From Acidimicrobiales bacterium (lineage in GTDB: Bacteria; Actinomycetota; Acidimicrobiia; Acidimicrobiales; SZUA-35), in the NCBI GenBank assembly GCA_024638805.1, contig JAHEJO010000008.1, positions 1-37,487 on the forward strand: a stretch of 37,487 bases of DNA. Direction: 5' to 3'. The translations under genes and the position numbers were made by a program. Every line of letters begins with the position of its first letter. Position 1 is the stretch's first letter. Of this stretch, positions 1 through 7,835 are shown piece after piece. The notes below the pieces were generated by a model. It was not told where the DNA came from. It searched no databases and saw only the letters and a program-made list of their open reading frames with translations.

Positions 1-2
1 TG

Positions 3-119
3 CACCGTGCGATGTTCGAGCGCGGCGGTGGCGAACCGGGCGCCCCCATCGATCTGGCGGCGGCCATCCGCGACATGATCGCCTTCAACGGGGGCCGTCC
101 GCTCCGCTGCCTGGCCTGA
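3..119 (+). CDS. C-terminal fragment of a protein entering from the left edge (product unknown)
   Basis: Open frame from base 3, ...HRAMFERGGGEPGAPIDLAAAIRDMIAFNGGRPLRCLA*, TGA at 117-119; no start in window. Confidence 0.6.
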   Translation, partial: HRAMFERGGGEPGAPIDLAAAIRDMIAFNGGRPLRCLA

Positions 120-121
120 CC

Positions 122-314
122 GAGGACCTCGACGTTTCGGCGTGAGCCGAAACTCGGTAAGTGAGCGCCAGCGAACGACGTGGACGGAGGACCTCGACGT
201 TTCGGCGTGAGCCGAAACTCGGTATTGAGCGCCAGCGAACGACGTGGACGGAGGACCTCGACGTTTCGGCGTGAGCCGAAACTCGGTAAGTGAGCGCCAG
301 CGAACGACGTGGAC
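122..314. repeat. Three tandem copies of a 64-65 bp hairpin-containing unit (GAGGACCTCGACGTTTCGGCGTGAGCCGAAACTCGGTAAGTGAGCGCCAGCGAACGACGTGGACG)
   Basis: Units start at 122, 187 and 251. Each contains the perfect 8-bp stem GTTTCGGC-GTGA-GCCGAAAC. The middle copy differs only at ggtattgagcg vs ggtaagtgagcg. Confidence 0.97.
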
Positions 315-383
315 CGTGCTGGACTTGAACCAGCGACCTCTCGCGTGTGAGGCGAGCGCTCTAGCCAACTGAGCTAACGGTCC
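310..383 (-). tRNA. tRNA-Val (anticodon CAC)
   Basis: Reverse complement GGACCGTTAGCTCAGTTGGCTAGAGCGCTCGCCTCACACGCGAGAGGTCGCTGGTTCAAGTCCAGCACGGTCCA: 7-bp acceptor stem, D-arm, anticodon stem CTCGC/GCGAG with loop CTCACAC, T-arm GGTTCAAGTCC; no encoded CCA. Confidence 0.97.
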
Positions 384-415
384 GCTCGGGGTGTTCAGGT
401 TACCCCGTCACCGCC

Positions 416-1069
416 CTACTGGAGGCAGACGATGACTTCTTCGTCGAGCGCCCGCTCGACACGGGTCTGGGCCGGACAGAACCCATCGGGAAAACGGGCC
501 CCGATCACACGTCCGTCGTTGATCCCATCGCAGGGAACCTCGAGAAGGGTCGGCCCCTGGATGACCCGTACGCATGCGCCGGCGGGCACGCCGAGGTCGG
601 GGCTGGGCACCAAGGGTTGAGCGGGCCCGTCGGTACGGGTGGCGTAGGCGGTGAACACGAAGATCGCAGCGACGAGACCGAGGAATCCGAGCCAGGGAAT
701 GATGCTCATCATGCGCGAGTGACGCACGCTGATCGCGTCGTCCTGGCGGCGTCGGCGAGCGGCGAGATATTCGGGATCGAGGAGCCGGGCGTCAATGCGG
801 GTGACACCCCCCTCCATCGACACTCCGTTACGGGGAGCGTTGGACCCCACCAGTCCGCGGTCGTACACCGTGCGACGTTCGTCGTTTCCGAGGACCCGGA
901 ATGCCTCGTTGACGCTGCGCATGGCCTCTTCGGCCTTCTGGGCCTCGGGCGCGGACTTGTTGACGAACCCGTCCGGGTGCCAGGCGCGCGCCTGACGGTA
1001 GTAGGCGCGTCGAATGTCCTCCGCAGTGGCGGATTTGGAGACCCCGAGAACGTCGTAGTGAGTAGGCAC
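416..1069 (-). CDS. J-domain (DnaJ-like) protein with a C-terminal transmembrane segment
   Basis: MPTHYDVLGVSKSATAEDIRRAYYRQARAWHPDGF with HPD motif; later IIPWLGFLGLVAAIFVFTAYA TM helix. Confidence 0.9.
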   Translation of the reverse strand: MPTHYDVLGVSKSATAEDIRRAYYRQARAWHPDGFVNKSAPEAQKAEEAMRSVNEAFRVLGNDERRTVYDRGLVGSNAPRNGVSMEGGVTRIDARLLDPEYLAARRRRQDDAISVRHSRMMSIIPWLGFLGLVAAIFVFTAYATRTDGPAQPLVPSPDLGVPAGACVRVIQGPTLLEVPCDGINDGRVIGARFPDGFCPAQTRVERALDEEVIVCLQ

Positions 1070-1138
1070 CTCGAGGACAGGGTAGGCAACCGGCCTGTCC
1101 TACGGGCAACCCACAGCGCCGGGAAGCAGCCACCCGGT

Positions 1139-2065
1139 CTAGTCACCGTCCACGCTGAACAGGTCGCTCGAGGACGACCATGCATCCTGGATCTGCTGCG
1201 CGGTGACCGGCTGGGCGGCGCTGTCGTCGGTCTCGCCGAAACTCGCCAGGATCGCTCGGAGTCGCTCCTCCTGCCGGAGAGCGATCGCCGGAACGATCCG
1301 CAGCGCGGTCACGGCGGCGCCGATGGCGCCCAACCCGGCGGCCAGGGCGAGCATCCCTGTCGCCTCCACGGTGACCTCATCGAGGTACTCGGTGGCCGAG
1401 GACGCGTAGGTGAAGACGCAGATACTGACGAACCAGATTCCGATCTCGCGGTTCTGCGCATCGCCGGACGCCTCCCCCAGCGCCGAGGTTCTCCACAGCA
1501 TTTTGAGGAGGCTGTGGCCGAGAGCAGCCGACATGAGCAGCCCAAACAGCACAGCAGCCCCTCCCGCGAGGCGGATGGCGGCCTCGAGCTCGCTCACGCG
1601 GGGCGCGATTGCGAGCATCACCGCACCGACAACCAAGAGGGCGAAATGCCGGGCGAGGATCGTCGCCTGACCAAAACCGGATGATCGGCCGAGGCGGGAC
1701 ACATTGGCCGCCGCCTGAACCGCCCAGATGATCGCGACCACCGCGGTCGCGAACGTGAGCAGGGCGATGCCGTAGCCCAGTGACCGCAGGGCCCGCACCA
1801 GCGAATCCGCTGCGTCCGATCCAGCCCCGAGTACGAGCATGCTGGCGCCCAGTGAAGCGACGACCACGCCGACCAGCACCCACACGATGTGAACGACCGA
1901 GAGGGCCGAGCCGGTGCTGAGGACCGATTCGTAGCCGGCGACGGTTTCGACGATGAGGCTCTGACGCCGGTTGCGGATTCGCGACGGTGCCGGCGCCTGG
2001 GCGGGGCCGGCACCCTGGCGTTCATGTTTCTTGGAGGTGGGCGAGTAACCTGCCACACGTCTCAA
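1139..2065 (-). CDS. Multi-pass membrane protein of unknown function
   Basis: Several hydrophobic helices (IVWVLVGVVVASLGASMLVL, GYGIALLTFATAVVAIIWAV, FALLVVGAVMLAI). Start uncertain; an internal GTG (VAGYSPTSKKH) is plausible. Confidence 0.7.
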   Translation of the reverse strand: MRRVAGYSPTSKKHERQGAGPAQAPAPSRIRNRRQSLIVETVAGYESVLSTGSALSVVHIVWVLVGVVVASLGASMLVLGAGSDAADSLVRALRSLGYGIALLTFATAVVAIIWAVQAAANVSRLGRSSGFGQATILARHFALLVVGAVMLAIAPRVSELEAAIRLAGGAAVLFGLLMSAALGHSLLKMLWRTSALGEASGDAQNREIGIWFVSICVFTYASSATEYLDEVTVEATGMLALAAGLGAIGAAVTALRIVPAIALRQEERLRAILASFGETDDSAAQPVTAQQIQDAWSSSSDLFSVDGD

Positions 2066-2098
2066 TCGGCTCGATCCGCTATCCGGTTGAGGACTGTT

Positions 2099-2998
2099 TC
2101 AGCCCAATCCGCCCAGTACCAATCCCGCGGTGAGAGCCAAACCGGTGGCGAGTTGGGCCCGCCCCGTGTCGGACAGGACCGGGATCAGTTGCTCACCGAT
2201 CAGCCCGTCGAGCACGTCCCGGACCGGCCGAATGGCCGCCGTGAGTCCGACGAGTCCGAGCACCGCGGGCCATCGGCGCAAGCCGGCGGCAACGATCCCT
2301 GCGCCGACACCAGCGATCAGAAGGACGAAGAACTGCCGGGTACGGAGATCACCGATCCGTACGGCCAAGGTTCTCTTGCCGGCGGCGGCGTCGAGCGGGC
2401 GGTCCCGGAGGTTGTTGACGACGAGCAGGGCGACGGCGAGCAGACCGACGGGAACCGAACAGATCAGTGACAAGGTGGTGAGGCGCCCGAGTTGTACGTA
2501 GGTCGAGCCGGCGGTGGCGACCACCCCGAAGAAGATGAACACGAACACCTCTCCCAGCCCGCGGTAGCCGTAGGGCTTGGGACCGGCGGTGTACCCCCAC
2601 CCGGCAAGCATTGACAGCGCCCCCACGATCAGCAGTTCGGGACCCACAGCGATGGCCAGCGCGGTACCCGCCGCAGCGGCAACCAGGAACGCGATGGCGG
2701 CGGCGGCCTGCACCTCGTCGGGGCTGGCCAAGCCGGCACCGATCAGTCGGACCGGCCCGACCCGGTCGGTGTCGGTGCCGCGTCGACCGTCGGCGTAATC
2801 GTTGACATAGTTGGTCGCGACCTGCAGAGCAAGCGCCACGACGCCGGCGGCGACGGCACGCCACCAGTGGAGCGGGTCGCCCTCGCCGACGGCGGCGGCG
2901 GTGCCGACGATCACCGGGACAACCGCCGCCGGTAGCGTTCGGGGTCGAGCCCCCAGCACCCATTTGTTCCCCGCGATGGAACGGTGACGCGCCGTCAT
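2099..2998 (-). CDS. menA: 1,4-dihydroxy-2-naphthoate polyprenyltransferase (MenA, UbiA family)
   Basis: WVLGARPRTLPAAVVPVIVGTA, NYVNDYADGRRGTDTDRVGPVRLI (NDxxD-type motif), NNLRDRPLDAAAGKRTLAVRIG. Confidence 0.92.
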   Translation of the reverse strand: MTARHRSIAGNKWVLGARPRTLPAAVVPVIVGTAAAVGEGDPLHWWRAVAAGVVALALQVATNYVNDYADGRRGTDTDRVGPVRLIGAGLASPDEVQAAAAIAFLVAAAAGTALAIAVGPELLIVGALSMLAGWGYTAGPKPYGYRGLGEVFVFIFFGVVATAGSTYVQLGRLTTLSLICSVPVGLLAVALLVVNNLRDRPLDAAAGKRTLAVRIGDLRTRQFFVLLIAGVGAGIVAAGLRRWPAVLGLVGLTAAIRPVRDVLDGLIGEQLIPVLSDTGRAQLATGLALTAGLVLGGLG

Positions 2999-4383
2999 CT
3001 GGAGCGTTCCGCAGCGACGAGTCTCAAGGCCAGCACATCGAGACCTGCAACCCTGCTGCCTTTCACCAAGACGGCATCGTTCTGAGCGAGTTCACCGACC
3101 ATCCGCTCCGCTCCGGCGATGTCGGCGACGTGCTCCACGCCTTCGCCGTACAGAGGCGCGGCGACCGCGACCACCTCGACCCCGGCGTCGCACATCTCGT
3201 CGGCGATGCTGCGATGGTCATCGACCTCCCGCGGTCCGAGTTCGGCCATGACGCCGAGGACGGCGATGCGTCGCTGGGCAGGAACGGCGAGCAGCGCCGT
3301 CATCGCCGCCCGCATCGACGTCGGGTTGGCGTTGTAGGAATCGTTGATGACCGTGGCTCCCGATTCGGTGGTGAGGATCTCCATTCGGTGAGGCGACATG
3401 ATCGGCGACGTCAGGCCCTCGACGATCGCCGACATCGGTATCCCCGCAGCAATCGCTGCTGCTGCAGCCGCCGCTGCATTGTCTGCCATGTGTGCTCCCG
3501 CAACCCCGAGGCGTATACGGCTGCTCCCGACCGGCGTCTGCAGGGTGAATGCGGGGTGAAGGTCCAACCCCGTGTGGACCTCTCCGTAGCGAACGTCACC
3601 GGTCGAGCGGCCGAATGTGATCACGCGCTCGGTTCCCGACCGTCGAGCCATGGCGGCGACGAGCGGATCGTCGGCGTTGAGGACGGCGGCGCCGTCGGCT
3701 GCAAGCGACTCGATCAGCTCACCTTTGGCCAGCGCAACCTGTTCGATCGATCCGAAGATCTGGGTGTGGACCGCAGCCACGGCGGTGACGACCCCGACGT
3801 CGGGGGCGGCGACCGAGCACAACAACTCGATGTGGCCGACGTTCCGGGCACCCATCTCGACGATGACCAGTCCTGCGTCCTCGGGAGCCGACAGGAGCGT
3901 GAGGGGTACGCCGAGTTCGTTGTTGAACGATGCCCGGCTGGCGTGGGTGACCGAGTGTGCCGCGCCGATGGCGCTGAGGAGATCCTTGACCGATGTCTTG
4001 CCGACGCTGCCGGTGATTCCCACCACGGTGGCATCGAGGCGGCGGCGGGCGGCCCGGCCGAGCTCGAGAAGAGCCTCACCGGTGTCGGAGACTTCGATAG
4101 CGGGAATGGGGCTGCGGTCGGGGTCGTGCACATCGACGGCGTTGACGGAGAGGTTGGCCTGAACGAGGAAGGCCACAGCTCCGGCTGCAATCGCCGAAGC
4201 GATGAAATCATGACCATCGCGTTCGGCGACGATGGGCACGAACAGATCTCCGGCCGCAACGTCGCGCGAGTCGATCGACACGCCTTCGACGAAGAGCTCG
4301 GTTCGGTCGGCGTCATCGGCGAGAAGGAGGCGGCCCTGCACCGGTTCGAGAGCCTCGGTCAGCGCATCGAGGGACCATCGCAC
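2995..4383 (-). CDS. murF: UDP-N-acetylmuramoyl-tripeptide--D-alanyl-D-alanine ligase
   Basis: GITGSVGKTSVKDLL (P-loop), FNNELGVPLTLL, VINDSYNANPTSMRAA, AVLGVMAELG. Confidence 0.95.
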   Translation of the reverse strand: MRWSLDALTEALEPVQGRLLLADDADRTELFVEGVSIDSRDVAAGDLFVPIVAERDGHDFIASAIAAGAVAFLVQANLSVNAVDVHDPDRSPIPAIEVSDTGEALLELGRAARRRLDATVVGITGSVGKTSVKDLLSAIGAAHSVTHASRASFNNELGVPLTLLSAPEDAGLVIVEMGARNVGHIELLCSVAAPDVGVVTAVAAVHTQIFGSIEQVALAKGELIESLAADGAAVLNADDPLVAAMARRSGTERVITFGRSTGDVRYGEVHTGLDLHPAFTLQTPVGSSRIRLGVAGAHMADNAAAAAAAAIAAGIPMSAIVEGLTSPIMSPHRMEILTTESGATVINDSYNANPTSMRAAMTALLAVPAQRRIAVLGVMAELGPREVDDHRSIADEMCDAGVEVVAVAAPLYGEGVEHVADIAGAERMVGELAQNDAVLVKGSRVAGLDVLALRLVAAERSR

Positions 4384-4418
4384 ACCTCTGGTCTAGCGTG
4401 CGATGTACGGTTTCCCAT

Positions 4419-5522
4419 GTGAGCATGATCGACAGGGCAACAGCGCTCGGAGATGAGCCGCTTCGTGTCGTCGTGCTCTACGGGGGTCAGTCGGCCGAAC
4501 ACGACGTCTCGCGAGTCACCGCAGCGCACGTCCTCGCCGCCATCGACCGGAGCCGCTACGTGGTGGAAGCGATCGCCATCGATCGCGACGGCATCTGGCG
4601 CGCGACGCCGGATCTACATGCTGGTTCGGGCCCGGTCGAGGCGTTGCCGGTGACAGGACCCCACATCGACCTGTCCGAGGCGCTCGCACCGCCGGGGGTT
4701 TCCCAGCGGACGGTTGCCCTCCCGTTGTTGCATGGCCCGATGGGCGAGGACGGGACGGTCCAAGGTCTGCTCGAGATGGCGGGTGTCCCCTATGTCGGAG
4801 CCGGAGTGCTGGGTTCGGCCCTGGCGATGGACAAAGCTGCGGCCAAGGAGGCCCTGGGAGCGGCCGGTGTTCCCCAGGCCCGATGGGCGACGATCCACGA
4901 ACCCGGATGGGTGGGCGATCCGGCTGAGATCGATGGGATACTGGCGCGTTTGGGCCAGACGCTCTTCGTCAAACCGGCCAACATGGGTTCGTCGGTCGGT
5001 ATCTCGCGGGTGACCGGCGGTGAGGGGCTCCGGGCAGCGATCACCGAAGCCTTCCTCTACGACGAGTGGGCTGTCGTCGAAGAAGCGATCGACGGCCGCG
5101 AGATCGAGCTGGGGGTGCTGGGCAATGTCGAGTTGGACTTCTCCGTGCCAGGCGAAATCATCCCGGGCGCAGAGTTCTACGACTACGACGACAAGTACCA
5201 CGATGGCGCGGCCAAGCTGATCATTCCGGCCGAACTGTCGCGCAACGAGATCGCCGAGATGGAGCGGATCGCGGTCGCCGCCTGCACCGCACTGCGGGTC
5301 GAAGGCATGGGCCGGGTCGATTTCCTGTACGAGGAGCGCGGACGAGGTTTCCTCCTCAACGAGATCAACACGATTCCGGGATTCACGCCCATCTCGATGT
5401 ACCCCAAGATGTGGGAGGCCACCGGGCTGTCGTACCGACGCCTCATCGATTCGCTCATCGATCTGGCGTTGGAACGGTTCGCTCGTCGATCGGCCAAGCG
5501 CCAGACCCCGGCGAGGCACTGA
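4419..5522 (+). CDS. ddl: D-alanine--D-alanine ligase
   Basis: VVLYGGQSAEHDVS, LLHGPMGEDGTVQGLLEMAGVPYVGAGVLGSALAMDK, FVKPANMGSSVGIS, FLLNEINTIPGFTPISMYPKM. Start GTG 4419 or ATG 4425 preferred over track start 4398. Confidence 0.95.
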   Translation: MSMIDRATALGDEPLRVVVLYGGQSAEHDVSRVTAAHVLAAIDRSRYVVEAIAIDRDGIWRATPDLHAGSGPVEALPVTGPHIDLSEALAPPGVSQRTVALPLLHGPMGEDGTVQGLLEMAGVPYVGAGVLGSALAMDKAAAKEALGAAGVPQARWATIHEPGWVGDPAEIDGILARLGQTLFVKPANMGSSVGISRVTGGEGLRAAITEAFLYDEWAVVEEAIDGREIELGVLGNVELDFSVPGEIIPGAEFYDYDDKYHDGAAKLIIPAELSRNEIAEMERIAVAACTALRVEGMGRVDFLYEERGRGFLLNEINTIPGFTPISMYPKMWEATGLSYRRLIDSLIDLALERFARRSAKRQTPARH

Positions 5523-5523
5523 A

Positions 5524-7764
5524 CTACCACCCGCCCGTCGAACCCCCGCCACCGAAACTTCCCCCGCCACCGAAACCGCCACCACCGCTGAAGCCGCCGA
5601 ACCCGCCACCACCACCACCGCCACCACCGCCGAAGCCGCCGCCGCTCCAGCCACCACCGCCGAAGCCGCGACCGCCGCCCACGACGATGATGCCGGTGTT
5701 GCGGCGCCGGCGTTCGTGGATGATTTCTTCACGGATCGCCACCGCATCATCACCGATGGCGGTCGCCTCGTCGAGCTGACCCTCGAGTGGCCCTCGCAAG
5801 TGTGAGAGCCGGGTGGACAGCAGTTCGAGCTCGTCCTTGCGGCTGCTGAAGATGGCCCAGCCCAGCGTCTCGCTGGCCCGCTTGATCGCTCGTTCGGCAC
5901 GGGCGACTTCCCGTGCCAGTTCGCGGCGGAGAGCTTCGATACGTTTGGCCTCTTCCTGGCTCTCGGCCAACATCTGGTCCATTTGACGGTCGACGCGGTC
6001 GAGCGTTCTCGCCACCCGGAGGTAGTTCGGGCGCTGCTTGGTCAACTCCCGGCCCATCTCCTCGAGAACCTCCTGCACGCGTTCGGGATGCAGATGGAAC
6101 TCCGGGGCGAGATCGGTGGATTTGGAGGCGACGAAGGATCGCAGTTCGCTCAGCTCCTGTGACGCCGCTCGCATCATTCCTGGACACTCGAGCCTGGCCT
6201 GCTCGAGATCCACCATGAGCGTATCCAGTTCGTCGAAGAGGGCATCGGCGGCATTCAGCTCGAGCCCGGCCGCTTCCAGCTGGGTGCCGGCGGTCGCCCA
6301 ATCCTGATCAGGGATCGCTGTAGCAGCGGTCCCGATGTGTTCGACCGCGCGATCGAGCCGGCCGAGTGCGGTGTCGACGTGGTCGACCGCCCAGCGCCAC
6401 GACTGAGGGCCGTGCGGTGCGATGACGGCGGCGAACCGAACCCCGGTGGTGTCGGCCCGTTTGCGCTGCTCGGATTCGGCTCGCTCGAGCTCCAGGGCCC
6501 ACTCGTTCAGGCGGGCGGGCCGATCGGCCACCGCCTGGATCTCGTGCCGAGCGGAAAACAACTCGGCCTCGGCCTGCTCCAACCGATCCGATAGCTCGAG
6601 CAGATCGAGTTTCAGATCGTCGAGTCCGATCCGTTCGACACTCATGCGAGAGCCGGCCAGGCGGGCGTCGGACGCGTCGAGTTTCCATCCGGCAGAGGTG
6701 CGCTCCACGAGATCGTGATGTGCCGCATCGAGTTCGCGCAGCAGCAGGGCCTTCTTCGTCGGCAGCGCAACGCGCAGACGGTCGAGCAACTCCCCGAAGG
6801 CGGTCAGGCCATCGAGTGCGATCTGGTAACGGTCCAGTGCGGCGGTGAATTCGATGAGCCGCTTTTCGCCCTGGGCGAGTTCGTCGCCCGATGCCGATGC
6901 GATGCCCTCCGGGGTCGCCTGGGACAGCAGCGAGGCGTGACGTTCGGCATCGTTGCCGGCGGTCGCCACCCGATTCTGGAGGTGGTTCAACTGGCTGAGC
7001 GTCCGACCGGCGACCGTGCGACCGAACCGTTCGCCCTGTTCGCTCAACCGGGTGTCCCGCTCGCGAGCAGCACCCATCCGGATTCTCGGTTCGGCAAGCT
7101 GCACGGCGAACGCCTCCCGGCGTTCTGCCAGTTGACGACGACGACTGCGAACGATCGTTGCACCGCCGATGCCCGCCAACCCGACCACCGTTCCGCCCAG
7201 AATGTAAGTACCCAGATTGCTCGATCCTGATTCGTCACCACCGGCGTCGTCTCGTTCGATGTCGACCGACCCTCCGACCTGGACAAGCGCTAGGCCGGCA
7301 TCGTCGAGGGCAGCGACCAGGCCACCGGTGAGGTCCCCGGCCTGGAGACTGTCGCTCATGGCGCCGGTGCGGATGTCTTGGCCGATCTGGTCAGACAGTC
7401 GGTCGCTCCACACCGAACTCTGCTGGGTGGACAGATCGATGGCGATATACAGATAACTGCCGCCGGCGGGCACGCACGCCGCCAGGATTTCAGTCCTGGC
7501 GCTGTCGAGATCGGTCCCGTCGTCGAACACTCGCACAAATACGGCCACGTCGGGATTCGCACCCTCCACCTCGGCGACGGCCGAGTCCACCTGCGCGAAG
7601 TCGATCTCACCCGACGCATCGAGAAGGCCCGTCTGGCAGTTGGCCTGCGCAACGGCGGGGGACACGAGCGAGGACAGCCCGAAGATCGCCACGACGACGG
7701 CGGACGCGAACCCGGCGAGGGCTCGGCCGACTGCCAGCTGCAAGAATGGGAGACGACAGCGCAT
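5524..7764 (-). CDS. TPM-domain secreted/membrane protein with central coiled-coil and long Gly-rich C-terminal tail
   Basis: Signal peptide, TPM-like domain (VAVFVRVFDDGTDLDSARTEILAA...YLYIAIDLSTQQSSVW), TM helix LGTYILGGTVVGLAGIGGATIV, heptad-rich middle, tail GGGRGFGGGGWSGGGFGGGGGGGGGG. Confidence 0.8.
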   Translation of the reverse strand: MRCRLPFLQLAVGRALAGFASAVVVAIFGLSSLVSPAVAQANCQTGLLDASGEIDFAQVDSAVAEVEGANPDVAVFVRVFDDGTDLDSARTEILAACVPAGGSYLYIAIDLSTQQSSVWSDRLSDQIGQDIRTGAMSDSLQAGDLTGGLVAALDDAGLALVQVGGSVDIERDDAGGDESGSSNLGTYILGGTVVGLAGIGGATIVRSRRRQLAERREAFAVQLAEPRIRMGAARERDTRLSEQGERFGRTVAGRTLSQLNHLQNRVATAGNDAERHASLLSQATPEGIASASGDELAQGEKRLIEFTAALDRYQIALDGLTAFGELLDRLRVALPTKKALLLRELDAAHHDLVERTSAGWKLDASDARLAGSRMSVERIGLDDLKLDLLELSDRLEQAEAELFSARHEIQAVADRPARLNEWALELERAESEQRKRADTTGVRFAAVIAPHGPQSWRWAVDHVDTALGRLDRAVEHIGTAATAIPDQDWATAGTQLEAAGLELNAADALFDELDTLMVDLEQARLECPGMMRAASQELSELRSFVASKSTDLAPEFHLHPERVQEVLEEMGRELTKQRPNYLRVARTLDRVDRQMDQMLAESQEEAKRIEALRRELAREVARAERAIKRASETLGWAIFSSRKDELELLSTRLSHLRGPLEGQLDEATAIGDDAVAIREEIIHERRRRNTGIIVVGGGRGFGGGGWSGGGFGGGGGGGGGGFGGFSGGGGFGGGGSFGGGGSTGGW

Positions 7765-7835
7765 TGAACTGAAACCGTAGCCGCGGCGAGCCCACTCCCT
7801 ATGCTGAACCGGGCCACCGCTACAGGAGCTTCACT

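Noticed and set aside
617-1684. 355-aa plus-strand ORF across the J-domain and membrane-protein genes
   Set aside because: Antisense to two better-supported minus-strand genes; composition typical of a GC-rich shadow frame.
3130-4422. 430-aa plus-strand ORF opposite murF
   Set aside because: Shadow ORF; murF has all Mur-ligase motifs.
5066-5779. Proline-rich (PPPPPP) plus-strand ORF
   Set aside because: Out of frame with ddl and antisense to the Gly-rich tail of the TPM protein; poly-Pro is the complement of poly-Gly codons.
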